Shown piece by piece: positions 7,561 to 15,391 of a stretch of DNA of 30,075 bases. Source of the stretch: MADRE2 sp964397015 (lineage in GTDB: Bacteria > Desulfobacterota > Desulfobacteria > Desulfobacterales > Desulfobacteraceae). Every line of letters starts with the position of its first letter. Within the stretch, counting starts at the first letter, position 1. The notes below the pieces were generated by a model, which worked only from the letters and a program-made list of their open reading frames with translations, did not search any database and was not told the DNA's origin. The position numbers were made by a program, and so were the translations under genes. Location of the stretch: assembly GCA_964397015.1 (NCBI GenBank), contig CAYNHL010000032.1:1-30075 (forward strand). Direction: 5' to 3'.

Positions 7561-8499
7561 ATGAGAAGACGAAACAACAAACACAGAAATGTGGTTCTTC
7601 TGATATTATTAACCGTAAGCCTCTGTGCCGTACCATATGCAGCAGAAACAAACACACCTGTAAAGGCATCCCAATTTGAGAAAGAAGTTGGAAAAGAAAA
7701 ACACAAGAACGTTGACCCGCCTTCTGTTGATCCAATATTCCGTTGGGATTTTTCTAAAACCAATCTCGTACATACATTTACATTTGAACAAGAAGTACGA
7801 AGCAAAACAGCCATGAGACAAACACTTGTGGATAAGCCAGGAGGTATGGAGCAGGAAATGTCAGCCAAAGGGCTGTTGTTGATCAAGAGTCAGGGTGACA
7901 GCACCGCTGAATTTGTACTCAAGGATATAAAAATGAGCATGAAGATGGATATGGGGGAAGACGAGCCCAAGACTATGGGGCAACAGATGCCACCCTTTGT
8001 AGTTCAGGGAATGAAAGAAGACGGTTCCGGGTCCTTCGGAAATAGCTCCCAAGACATGCTGCTCAAAATGGTATTCCCTCTACCTCCAAAATCACTCAAA
8101 GTTGGTGAATCAGTAGATGTGCCGGCACAAATGCCATTCAATGCTATGGGGTCCATGCTTAAAGTCACTGGTCGTTCATGCATCACCCTAACTCAGTATG
8201 TCAAGATTGGTGACCGAACTTGTGCTCAGCTTGATGTCGACACCGACATATCAAAGATCAAGGTACCTAAGGAACTGGAGGGAGAATATGAGTGCTCCAC
8301 TAAGGGCACATCTGTATTCTATTTCGACGTGGCAAATCGGTCCTTTGTGTCAGGTACTGTTGCCTTGCTGATGCAATTCAGCATAGATGCTCCAATGCCT
8401 CAAATTGACATAACCGGTGAGGATACTTCCAACATCCCAAAAAGATCCAAAATATCCATGTTGAGTGACAATCTTATCAAAGTTAAGCTGAAGGAATAA
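7561..8499 (+). CDS. Exported protein of unknown function (312 residues)
   Basis: Predicted secreted or periplasmic protein of 312 residues with a good ribosome-binding site (AAAGGAAG) before ATG 7561. A positively charged start (MRRRNNKHR) and hydrophobic core (VVLLILLTVSLCAV) form a signal peptide, cleaved near PYAAET (about residue 28). The mature protein is beta-rich, with a methionine- and lysine-rich middle (KMSMKMDMGEDEPKTMGQQM, about 118-145). Later segments (FPLPPKSLKVGESV; GDRTCAQLDVDTDI; GTSVFYFDVANRSFVSGT) resemble the DUF6263-like group of secreted proteins that reports on 'total' versus 'converted' lipid-type beta sheets, but the match is not secure. There is no lipobox. It ends 91 bases before the IS target duplication. 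Confidence 0.78.
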   Translation: MRRRNNKHRNVVLLILLTVSLCAVPYAAETNTPVKASQFEKEVGKEKHKNVDPPSVDPIFRWDFSKTNLVHTFTFEQEVRSKTAMRQTLVDKPGGMEQEMSAKGLLLIKSQGDSTAEFVLKDIKMSMKMDMGEDEPKTMGQQMPPFVVQGMKEDGSGSFGNSSQDMLLKMVFPLPPKSLKVGESVDVPAQMPFNAMGSMLKVTGRSCITLTQYVKIGDRTCAQLDVDTDISKIKVPKELEGEYECSTKGTSVFYFDVANRSFVSGTVALLMQFSIDAPMPQIDITGEDTSNIPKRSKISMLSDNLIKVKLKE

Positions 8500-8589
8500 C
8501 AATTGTCCCAATATACCGAGCAAAATAATGACCACATTTTTCCAGTTCCTTGCCAGGGCCATCAAAAAGGATATTAGCGAGCAAAGGTT

Positions 8590-8598
8590 ACACCAGCG
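8590..8598. repeat. Left copy of the IS target-site duplication
   Basis: ACACCAGCG immediately outside the left terminal inverted repeat; an identical copy in the same orientation lies at 10364-10372, directly outside the right end. Confidence 0.85.
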
Positions 8599-8785
8599 CA
8601 GCAATTCTCGGTCAAAAAAAATAGGCCTGAATAGACAGTCTCTTGTGTAAAATTAGAGTTTATTTTTCGCAAGACATTATCAAATTATTTTATAAGTATT
8701 TGATTTTATTGAATAAATTTGCCTAGACTTTTCTTGTAATATGTTGTATATTTTCAGTGAGTTACAATATTGCTAAGGAAATTTG

Positions 8786-10090
8786 GTGCATATTAAAAAA
8801 CATCTGGGCTTTACCGGTTTGAGGAAGATGCTGTCAAATCGCTTCCTCCAGGCTAAAGACAACCGAAATATAAACAGGATAGATTACGGATTACATGATT
8901 TTTTCATGACCGGATTTGCCATGATGTTTTTCCAAGATCCTTCTTTGCTGACATTTCAGCGAAGGCTGCAAAAGTCCTGCAACCTGAATAATTTAAAAAC
9001 CATGTTCAATATTGAGTCCATTCCAAAAGACTCTCAATTCAGGGATGTTCTTGACCAGGCACCAGTCGATAATCTCAACAAGATATTTCCCGATTATCTG
9101 TTCCAGCTTCAAAGAGCCAAATATCTAAAACAGTACCAGTTTTTAAATGGGTATTATTTAATGCCGATAGACGGTTCAGAATACTTTTCTTCAAATAAAA
9201 TTTGCTGCTCCGGCTGCTTGAGAAAAGAGCACTCCCAAGGCAAGGTTCGTTATCATCATCAAATCCTTCAGGCGGCTATCGTCCATCCAGACATGAAACA
9301 GGTCCTGCCGCTCGCACCTGAACCAATTACCAATAATGATGGCGTAAAAAAGCAGGATTGTGAGATCAATGCCGGTAAAAGGCTGGTGTCAAAAATCAGA
9401 AAGACTCACCCAAAGCTTAAAATCATAATTGCAGGAGACGGATTGTATTCAAAACAACCGTTTGTTGATGAATTAAAGAAATCTGGTATGTCCTTCATTC
9501 TTGTGGCTAAACCCACTGACCACAAAATTTTGTTTGAATGGGTGGATGAACTGACAGCCCTGGGAGACGGCCATAAACTTGAGATTAAACAACCCAATAA
9601 CAAAACGCATGAATACAAGTGGATCAACAAGGTCCCTCTGAATGGATCAGCACATGCGGATCTGGTAAATTTTTTTCAATTCAGGATTATTGATAAAAGC
9701 GGCAAGACAACCTATAAAAACAGTTGGGTGACCGATATTCCTATTGACCGGTCCAACATCAAAGAGCTTGTCAAAGGTGGTCGTGCCAGATGGAAAATAG
9801 AGAACGAGACATTCAATACCCTTAAGAATCAAGGCTATCATATTGAACACAACTATGGTCATGGTAAAAAAAACCTTTCCTTGATTTTTTTTACGTTAAA
9901 CCTGCTTGCCTTTTATACGCACCAAATTTTTGAATTGACAGACCTGCTTTACCAGCAATGCCGGCAGGAGTTCAGTTCCCGAAAGGAATTCTGGAATCAA
10001 ATCCGCTGTACCTTTCGGTTTATGGTGTTTGACAGCTGGGAAATAATGATAAAAAAGATCATTGGCCCCCCGGATTATATGCCACCCTGA
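8786..10090 (+). CDS. DDE transposase, IS4-like superfamily
   Basis: Predicted transposase of 434 residues that cuts and pastes the surrounding element. Acidic catalytic candidates fall in the usual order: LMPIDGSEYF (first Asp), IIIAGDGLYSKQPFV (second Asp), and the RWKIENETFNTLKNQGYHIEHNYGHG block (Glu), which matches the YREK-like signature of IS4-type enzymes. The N-terminal about 100 residues are a probable DNA-binding region. A zinc-knuckle-like CCSGC sits after the first Asp. GTG 8786 is preferred because AAGGA (8775-8779) is better spaced for it than for the in-frame TTG at 8783. The frame is intact. Assignment to IS4 rather than a neighbouring family is tentative. Confidence 0.9.
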   Translation: MHIKKHLGFTGLRKMLSNRFLQAKDNRNINRIDYGLHDFFMTGFAMMFFQDPSLLTFQRRLQKSCNLNNLKTMFNIESIPKDSQFRDVLDQAPVDNLNKIFPDYLFQLQRAKYLKQYQFLNGYYLMPIDGSEYFSSNKICCSGCLRKEHSQGKVRYHHQILQAAIVHPDMKQVLPLAPEPITNNDGVKKQDCEINAGKRLVSKIRKTHPKLKIIIAGDGLYSKQPFVDELKKSGMSFILVAKPTDHKILFEWVDELTALGDGHKLEIKQPNNKTHEYKWINKVPLNGSAHADLVNFFQFRIIDKSGKTTYKNSWVTDIPIDRSNIKELVKGGRARWKIENETFNTLKNQGYHIEHNYGHGKKNLSLIFFTLNLLAFYTHQIFELTDLLYQQCRQEFSSRKEFWNQIRCTFRFMVFDSWEIMIKKIIGPPDYMPP

Positions 10091-10170
10091 TCAGGTTTCA
10101 ACAACACTTCAAATCAACAGCAGTGTCCAGTGGAGGGTTGTCCGCCTGTCAGAGAGCCTTTTTGGGATCA

Positions 10171-10280
10171 GTTTGTCACAAATTCTTAATGAAGCGAAGC
10201 GTTAAGAACTGCAAACTGTTTGAGGACATACCTGCCCGCAGTTTTTGCAGTTCAGCGCAGCGAATTTAGAATTTGTCAAA
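10171..10280. repeat. Long imperfect inverted repeat in the IS tail
   Basis: The arm at 10172-10218 (TTTGTCACAAATTCTT ... AACTGCAAACTG) pairs imperfectly with the arm at 10239-10280 (CAGTTTTTGCAGTT ... AATTTGTCAAA), leaving a loop of about 20 bases. The left arm also contains its own small hairpin, CTTAA ... TTAAG. It could be a terminator for the transposase, a protective structure, or a small palindromic element nested inside the IS. Confidence 0.6.
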
Positions 10281-10363
10281 ATGATACCACCGGCGAACGA
10301 CAGGTGGATAACCCGGAACGGGTCATTGATATTGTCTTTTTTTCTTTTCACCGAGAATTGCTG

Positions 10364-10372
10364 ACACCAGCG
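10364..10372. repeat. Right copy of the IS target-site duplication
   Basis: ACACCAGCG directly after the right terminal inverted repeat, identical to 8590-8598. Confidence 0.85.
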
Positions 10373-10377
10373 AAACA

Positions 10378-10412
10378 CCCTTGCCTTTGGCCAATGTTTA
10401 TGTCATAATCAA
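10378..10412 (+). promoter_or_regulatory. Promoter of the radical SAM gene (copy 1 of a repeated promoter motif)
   Basis: TTGCCT (10381-10386), a 17-base spacer and CATAAT (10404-10409). The 35-base block CCCTTGCC ... ATGTTTATGTCATA.TCAA recurs at 15323-15357 with 30 of 35 positions identical. The predicted start of transcription (about 10416) falls on the ATG at 10417. The IS ends only 17 bases before the -35 element. Confidence 0.65.
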
Positions 10413-10416
10413 TGCT

Positions 10417-11835
10417 ATGATAGTACCTGCTCATAAGGGAATTTCTCCCCATAAGCTTTCACCCGTTCCGGATTTACACCACGGCATCTACACAGACCCT
10501 GCCGCGTCCTGCGATGTCGTGCTGGTCTATCCCTATTTTTACACCCATGCGCCCCAGGCCATGCTTTTTCATCCCCTCGGCATCGCGCAGCTGGCAGCTG
10601 TTCTCAGGAACCGCGGGCTGCGAACTCAGGTTGTTGACTGCACATTTGATCAAACTGAAAATGTAATTTCAAAAATAGTTCATGCCCGGCCCGGGATTGT
10701 TGGAATTTATGCCATGCTTTCCATGTCGGAAAATGCCATGGTCCTGGCCCGTGAAATCCGGCAAGTTCTCCCCCAAACACTGCTGGTAAGCGGCGGCCCT
10801 CTTCCCACGCTGGAACCCGACCGGTTTTTACCTGATTTTGACGCGGTCTTTTGCGGCGAAGCCCATGCCGCTTTTCCCGATTTTTGCCGTGATTACATTA
10901 AATCTGACAGCCTGCCGAAAGATCTTTTCCAGCTGGTCAAATGTCCGGAAAAATATCCCGGTATTTATTTGAAGCAGCCCCATGATGGAGCAGTAATCCG
11001 GAGCATGCCCCGAACATCTGACGAGAAAACCGTTAACGGTCTTTCCATACCGGATCGCAGTGATTATGACCATTTACAATATCAACAGTTCTGGCTGGAT
11101 CGGGAAGGATTTTCACTGGCCGGCATCATGACGAGTTACGGATGTCCCTTTGATTGCGAGTTCTGCTCAAAACCTGTATTCGGCAATCACTTCCGGCAAC
11201 GCGGCCTTGATCAGGTGTTTGAAGAAATCAAAGATATCAGGAACTGGGGTTACACAGGGCTCTGGATAGCAGATGACTGCTTTTGTCTCGACCCTGCTTA
11301 CGCCAGGGAGTTTTGCCGCCGGATGATATCTGAAAAACTTGACATGAAATGGTTCTGCCTGTCCCGGGTGGACCGCATGAAGTCATCTGATATCGCGCTG
11401 TGGCAGGAGGCCGGATGCCGGAAGGTTTTTTTCGGTCTTGAATCCGGCAGTAATGATATTTTGAAATTGATGAACAAGAAGACCACAACAAAAGAAGCGG
11501 AAAAAAGTATCAGTCGATTTGCGCAAAGCGGCATTCGGACTGCCGGATTTTTTATGGTGGGCTATCCGGGTGAAACTTATGACACAATTGAAACAACTTT
11601 CAAATGGGCGCTTTCCCTGCCGCTGGATGAAATTTCCTTTACCGTTCCGTATCCACTGCCGGGAACGCGATTATATGACCGTGTGACAACTGTAAAAGAA
11701 AATCCTGACTGGAAATATGAAAACGAGAACCGCCTGGTCTTTCAATCCGAGTTTGATGAAGAATATCTAAGAAAAAGAATTGACAGCGTCTATAAACAGT
11801 TTAATGCGGATGTGAACAGGTTAAATCCAGAATGA
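10417..11835 (+). CDS. B12-binding-domain radical SAM protein
   Basis: Predicted 472-residue iron-sulfur enzyme. The N-terminal part (residues about 30-165) is a cobalamin-binding Rossmann-like domain (DVVLVYPYF, HPLGIAQLAAVLRNRG, VVDCTFD, VSGGPLPTL, DAVFCGEAHAAFPDF). It is followed by a radical SAM core whose [4Fe-4S] cysteines are C243, C247 and C250 (GCPFDCEFC). Later conserved pieces are GLWIADDCF, CRKVFFGLESGS, GIRTAGFFMVGYPGET and SFTVPYPLPGTRLYD. Proteins of this layout methylate unreactive carbon or phosphorus centres, or rearrange tetrapyrrole and lipid substrates; the substrate is unknown. ATG 10417 lies at the predicted transcription start, so the message may be leaderless, or translation may begin further in. 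An unknown gene follows 63 bases downstream. Confidence 0.9.
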   Translation: MIVPAHKGISPHKLSPVPDLHHGIYTDPAASCDVVLVYPYFYTHAPQAMLFHPLGIAQLAAVLRNRGLRTQVVDCTFDQTENVISKIVHARPGIVGIYAMLSMSENAMVLAREIRQVLPQTLLVSGGPLPTLEPDRFLPDFDAVFCGEAHAAFPDFCRDYIKSDSLPKDLFQLVKCPEKYPGIYLKQPHDGAVIRSMPRTSDEKTVNGLSIPDRSDYDHLQYQQFWLDREGFSLAGIMTSYGCPFDCEFCSKPVFGNHFRQRGLDQVFEEIKDIRNWGYTGLWIADDCFCLDPAYAREFCRRMISEKLDMKWFCLSRVDRMKSSDIALWQEAGCRKVFFGLESGSNDILKLMNKKTTTKEAEKSISRFAQSGIRTAGFFMVGYPGETYDTIETTFKWALSLPLDEISFTVPYPLPGTRLYDRVTTVKENPDWKYENENRLVFQSEFDEEYLRKRIDSVYKQFNADVNRLNPE

Positions 11836-11898
11836 ATCAATCGTAAAAAAGCGGCAAAAGCCTGAAAAAAAAGAATAAAACCCAAGAGATCTATTTAT

Positions 11899-12696
11899 TT
11901 GCTTCCCCTTTCAGACAATCTGTTTTTGATCCAGTCATTTTCAGCAGGAGAAGGCAAAACCCGGAAAATGGCAAAAGGGCTTATCCTTTGCCATAAGGAT
12001 TGTGAATTTTCCGGGGAATCAGCGGGATTCGGCTTGCCGGTACTAAAAACAAAAAATCAAACGATATTTCCGTCTCATTTTTCCACAACCAGACACGACT
12101 GCAAAAGAGTTGAAGTGGTTTATCATTTAAACCGCATTATCACCTGGCATATTGCGGGCATCGCAGCTCCAGCAGTGTTCCCGGATTTAACCGAAAAAGT
12201 CGTGAATTTTTATATGGCCCGGCCAAAATTTCAATCAACCGGTTTATCCATTCGGAACACCCTTTTTAAGATTTTTAAGATTCACAGCGCAATGATTCCC
12301 GGAAAAAGCTTCGGATACTGCAGGGTTTCTTATCAGGCAGACAATCTTCAGCTGAAAATCAGTGTAAACGGTCAGGCGATAAAGAATCCGGGGCAGTTGA
12401 TTCTTTTAAACGAGGTTCCGGGAATGGATTTTACCAGGATGATCACCTGCAGCAAAAATAACCGGAAAATATTCGACGGTGAAGATTTTCTTCCCTGGCA
12501 GACATGCACCCTTGAAACAGCAGTTGAAAACCCCGGTCTCAAGGTCGGATTTTTTTTATCGCTTCCGAAAAATCAGACAAGGTCATGCTTTCAGGTCGCC
12601 GCCGGCCGGGAAGTGGGGCAGGATCTCAACTGGGCAGGATTATCGCTTGCCTCAGATTCAGACACATTTACGTATTTTGTAAATTTTTATCAGTAA
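11899..12696 (+). CDS. Hypothetical protein, about 265 residues
   Basis: No family recognised. The open frame could start at TTG 11899 (weak AAGAGA upstream) or at ATG 11968 (MAKGLILCHKDCEFSGES). There is no clear signal peptide or membrane segment. The protein is beta-rich (VEVVYHLNRIITWHIAGI; LQLKISVNGQAIKNPGQLIL; DTFTYFVNFYQ). Several cysteine pairs (CHKDC, and HDCKR) could bind a metal, but their spacing is not diagnostic. It follows the radical SAM gene on the same strand by 63 bases, so it may be a substrate, partner or second enzyme in that pathway; this is inferred only from position. Codon use and length support it as a real gene. Confidence 0.6.
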   Translation: MLPLSDNLFLIQSFSAGEGKTRKMAKGLILCHKDCEFSGESAGFGLPVLKTKNQTIFPSHFSTTRHDCKRVEVVYHLNRIITWHIAGIAAPAVFPDLTEKVVNFYMARPKFQSTGLSIRNTLFKIFKIHSAMIPGKSFGYCRVSYQADNLQLKISVNGQAIKNPGQLILLNEVPGMDFTRMITCSKNNRKIFDGEDFLPWQTCTLETAVENPGLKVGFFLSLPKNQTRSCFQVAAGREVGQDLNWAGLSLASDSDTFTYFVNFYQ

Positions 12697-12703
12697 TTTC
12701 TGG

Positions 12704-12732
12704 CAGCAATACGTCATACAGCAATACGTCAT
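12704..12732. repeat. Tandem 14-base repeat
   Basis: CAGCAATACGTCAT occurs at 12704-12717 and again at 12719-12732 (period 15), just after the stop of the preceding gene. It looks like a local duplication. Confidence 0.7.
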
Positions 12733-12754
12733 GGTTCAGCTGCCCCGCACTGGG

Positions 12755-12784
12755 AAAAAAGTGCCGTTATGCCGGCCTTTTTTT
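12755..12784. terminator. Bidirectional terminator between convergent genes
   Basis: A-run (12755-12760), GCCG (12763-12766), six-base loop, CGGC (12773-12776), T-run (12778-12784). It lies between the + strand gene ending at 12696 and the - strand gene ending at 12790 and would serve both directions. The stem is short. Confidence 0.5.
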
Positions 12785-12789
12785 CATTT

Positions 12790-13146
12790 TTAAATTGCGG
12801 TTTTCGCATGGTCAGCCCTTTGTCCACAAAAGTGCTTTGCGGTTTTGTGGTATTTTATCTTAAGATTTTCCAGTGTGTCAAAGGTGAGGACATCTGCCAT
12901 GCAGTGTTGAACGCAGGCCGGCTTGAGCCCTTTTTTGACACGGCCTGCGCAGAACACACAGGCTTTTGTAAAATGGGGGATGTTGGTAATATACAATTTA
13001 CCGCTTTGCAGAAAGTGAATAAATTCCTGGACTTCGACACCTCCGAGCTTGCCGGCTTCTCTATTGTATTCCTGGTTGCAGGCAATTTCACATGTCCTGC
13101 ATCCGCTGCAATATTCGTAATCGATCAGCATTGCGTATTCTGACAT
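12790..13146 (-). CDS. Iron-sulfur (4Fe-4S) subunit of a molybdopterin oxidoreductase
   Basis: Predicted 118-residue electron-transfer subunit of the DmsB/PhsB-like type. Two cysteine groups are visible: CSGCRTCEIACNQ near the N-terminus and CVFCAGRVKKGLKPACVQHC in the middle, enough for one or two [4Fe-4S] clusters. The start at 13146 (MSEYAMLIDYEYC) is chosen because AAAGGA precedes it; the longer open frame adds an unlikely leader. Short versions of about 120 residues are common beside MopB catalytic subunits, so this one appears complete. It starts 4 bases after the stop of the degraded catalytic subunit and would be translated from the same message. With that partner broken it is probably a left-over or serves another enzyme. 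Confidence 0.85.
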   Translation of the reverse strand: MSEYAMLIDYEYCSGCRTCEIACNQEYNREAGKLGGVEVQEFIHFLQSGKLYITNIPHFTKACVFCAGRVKKGLKPACVQHCMADVLTFDTLENLKIKYHKTAKHFCGQRADHAKTAI

Positions 13147-13150
13147 GGTT

Positions 13151-14710
13151 TTATCCTTTCGCTTTATAGACTTTGCACAGCATGGATTTGATGGGGGATC
13201 CCAGGCCGCCTTTGCCTTCATGGCCCATGGGAATCAGCTGGTTCACGTTGACATCCCATACTCCGAAAAGACTGGGCTCTGCCCCTTCTTTTTCAGGAAA
13301 CCACCACCCGTGCTCGGCCATTACTATATCCGGATGGATCACAGGGGTGACCAGGGCTTTTACAGTAATTTTTCCCAGCCAGTTTTCCACACAGACCTTC
13401 TGGCCGTGTTCGATGCCGTATTTTTGCGCGGTATCAGGATGGATCTCCAGAACCGGTTCTTTCTGCTGGGCACGCAGCCAGGGAATCTGCCGGTGTTCGG
13501 AATGGAAAAAAGGCCCCATCCTTCGACCGGTAGTTAAAATCAGGGGATAGTCCTTGAACAGGTCCGGCGTGCTGACCGGGCTGTAAGGCGGTTCTTCATG
13601 ATATGGCATGGGGAAAAGCTCCCATTTTTCAAGCCAGGACGAAAACAGTTCGATCTTTCCTGAAGGAGTCCTGAACCCGGGCTTGCCGTCCGCCCGCAGC
13701 AGACCTTTTTCATACCGGTAATAGGGTTTGCTGGGATGCCCTTTGGGCGGAATCATCCAGGTGTTGTCGCAAAGCTGCTGATAGGTGATGCCGGCCGGTT
13801 TCAAAAGACTGTCAAACAGATCACGGGTATTGTCATAGGGAAAATCCTTCATGAACCGTTTGCTCAGCTCCAGGTTGATCTCAATATCTGATTTGCATTC
13901 ATCCACCTCAACCACTTTTTTGATGGCTTGGGAGGTGGGAATGGTGGACGGGATGGTATCAATGGGAAGCCCCCAGTGGAGGGCGGATGGACTGGATTTG
14001 GCATACATGCGCGCGCCCTTTATGATTTTATCTTCCGGCACCCATGTGATTTTGGATACTTTCTCAGGCGTATAATCCCCGGCGTTTTCTTTGTAAAGGC
14101 GCCATACTGTCTTGACCGCTACCCTGCTGCCATCTGTAAGTGTTATTGTAAACTCACCATCCATGGAAGGCGTTGTATTTTTTCCAGAATAGGTCTGGTC
14201 ATCACTGTCCCAGACGATAAACTCGTTTGAGACCGGGTCATGGGCAACAAAATTGGTGGATTTGCCGCTGGTTACAAGATCTGTTTCCCTGAGCAATACA
14301 GGTTCAGGGGTATCGGTTCTGACCAGGAAAGGCGCGTTTGTCCATTTTTGGATAAATTCCATGTCGACCAGGTTTTCCTTGATCATCACATGGATAAATC
14401 CCAGGGCAAGAGCGGCGTCCGTTCCAGGCCGCAGCTGAAGCCACAATTTGGCCCGGGAGGCGATCCAGGTGCACCTCGGATCGATGACCATCAGCTCGGT
14501 GCCCCTTTTCATCAGATCCACATACCAGTGTCCGAAAAAACCGTCCGGACAGGTGGCCGGAAGGTTCTGACCCCAGATGGTAACGGTCTCAGGAATTTGA
14601 TATTCCGGGTCATCATAGCGTTTTTCATGCCACTGCGAGGCATCCACCACGGCAAAGTCCCCCTGGGTGATGGACATCATCATCAGCCGGAAAGAATATA
14701 TGATTGCCAT
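13151..14710 (-). pseudogene. Degraded molybdopterin (MopB) oxidoreductase catalytic subunit
   Basis: A 519-residue frame that still reads as a DMSO-reductase-family enzyme (usually about 750-800 residues). Recognisable parts are TIWGQNLPATCPDGFFGHW, DPRCTWIASRAKLWLQLRPG, DAALALGFIHV, HWGLPIDT, CKSDIEINLELSKRF, FRTPSGKIELFS, LILTTGRRMGPFFHSEHRQ and the C-terminal cofactor region HGWWFPEKEGAEPS, WDVNVNQLIP. Two pieces are missing. The first is the N-terminal about 200 residues carrying the [4Fe-4S] cysteines and the Mo ligand. The second is an internal block of about 100 or more residues where SQAI (about residue 263) is joined straight to KKVVEVDECKSD (near coordinate 13921). It has no upstream room: the IclR remnant ends at 14765. 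I judge it inactive. Confidence 0.8.
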
Positions 14711-14714
14711 AAAA

Positions 14715-14752
14715 GGCCTGAAAAAGTCCCCTTGGCAAAGGTTTGTCAGGCC
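14715..14752 (-). terminator. Hairpin between the IclR remnant and the MopB remnant
   Basis: Read leftward, GGCCTGACAAA pairs with TTTTTCAGGCC (one mismatch) around an inner CCTT-TGCC-AAGG stem, followed by TTTT just before the ATG at 14710. It could end the regulator transcript or be a relic of recombination. Confidence 0.5.
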
Positions 14753-14764
14753 AGGTTCACCGTA

Positions 14765-15289
14765 TTATCGCCGGGCTCCGCAAAGACTGGAAATTAGATT
14801 TGCGGTATGGGCCGCCTTTGTTCCAAACTCCTCAAAACATTCCGTACCACAGGTGCCCACCACCACGACAGCCGCCGCAACCGCATTGTGGTGGTCAAAA
14901 ACCGGTGCGCTAACAGCAGAGGTTCCCGGAGTGCGCCGGCCATTGTCAACGGCATAGCCGTATTGCCTGCAGAACTCAAGCTCTCTTTGCAGTTCTTTTT
15001 CATCCAGATCCCGGGTTTCTCCATGAAATAAAAGGAGTCCTGCATCAAAAATCCTGCCCTGCTCTTTTTCATTCAGATGTGCAAAAATCGCCTTACCGTG
15101 GGCACCGTGTGTTATGTGCAGGGATTGATTCAGCCGTATGGTCACGGATAACTGGTCATTTCCGTCGTATTTGGCAGCAATGAAAAACTGGTCGTGGCAG
15201 ATGATTCCCAAAAGAACCGTAGCATTGGTTTCTGCTGCAAGTTTTTGAAGATGAACCCTGGAAACAGCTATAAGGTCGATTCTCTCCAT
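14765..15289 (-). pseudogene. IclR-family regulator lacking its DNA-binding domain
   Basis: A 174-residue frame covers the effector-binding domain of an IclR transcription factor. The pattern is typical: VSRVHLQKLAAETNATVLLG, then FFIAAKYDGNDQLSVTIRLN, the HGAHGKAIFAHL motif, ELEFCRQYGYAVDNG and GTSAVSAPVFDH. A full protein has about 250 residues, with an N-terminal winged helix-turn-helix of about 70. Here that domain is absent; the frame upstream of ATG 15289 continues about 23 codons without similarity to it and ends at a stop. The missing end abuts the promoter block of the divergent AI-2E-family gene, so the gene was probably cut there. It may once have controlled the MopB/FeS genes that follow. 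Confidence 0.75.
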
Positions 15290-15322
15290 GGCTTTTTGTG
15301 CCGGCTGACCCTCACAAAAATG

Positions 15323-15357
15323 CCCTTGCCGTCGGCTGATGTTTATGTCATATTCAA
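15323..15357 (+). promoter_or_regulatory. Promoter of the AI-2E-family transporter gene (copy 2 of repeated motif)
   Basis: TTGCCG (15326-15331), 17-base spacer, CATATT (15349-15354), followed by AGGAAG (15381-15386) and ATG 15392. It shares 30 of 35 positions with 10378-10412, including ATGTTTATGTCATA. Confidence 0.65.
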
Positions 15358-15391
15358 GTCAATATAATAAGAAACTACCCAGGAAGACATT

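Larger units (their letters stand above)
8599..10363 (+). mobile_element. Complete insertion sequence with DDE (IS4-like) transposase, 1765 bp
   Basis: The ends are visible directly. The left end starts CAGCAATTCTCGGT (8599-8612) and the right end finishes ACCGAGAATTGCTG (10350-10363), its exact reverse complement. The inverted repeat extends to 23 bases with two mismatches through A-rich sequence. Both sides are flanked by the 9-bp direct repeat ACACCAGCG, the expected mark of transposition. Inside is one transposase gene on the + strand. The 187 bases before it are AT-rich without a clear gene, and the 260-base tail (10091-10350) holds a long imperfect hairpin. With intact ends, duplication and open frame, the insertion looks recent and possibly active. 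It lies just upstream of the promoter at 10378. Confidence 0.88.

Noticed and set aside
6803..8500. Integron-like cassettes, suggested by a GTTAG near 6809 and the many unrelated small genes
   Set aside because: No paired attC core sites (RYYYAAC/GTTRRRY) with the expected spacing and no integrase in the window.
8528..8647. Short + strand frame starting MTTFFQFLARAIKKD that crosses the IS left end
   Set aside because: About 40 codons, no ribosome-binding site, and it runs across the target duplication into the IS, so the tail is accidental.
8624..10158. Alternative IS ends near GGCCTGAATAGACAG and its imperfect partner in 10136-10158
   Set aside because: Poor match and no target duplication; the pair at 8599/10363 is exact and flanked by a 9-bp repeat.
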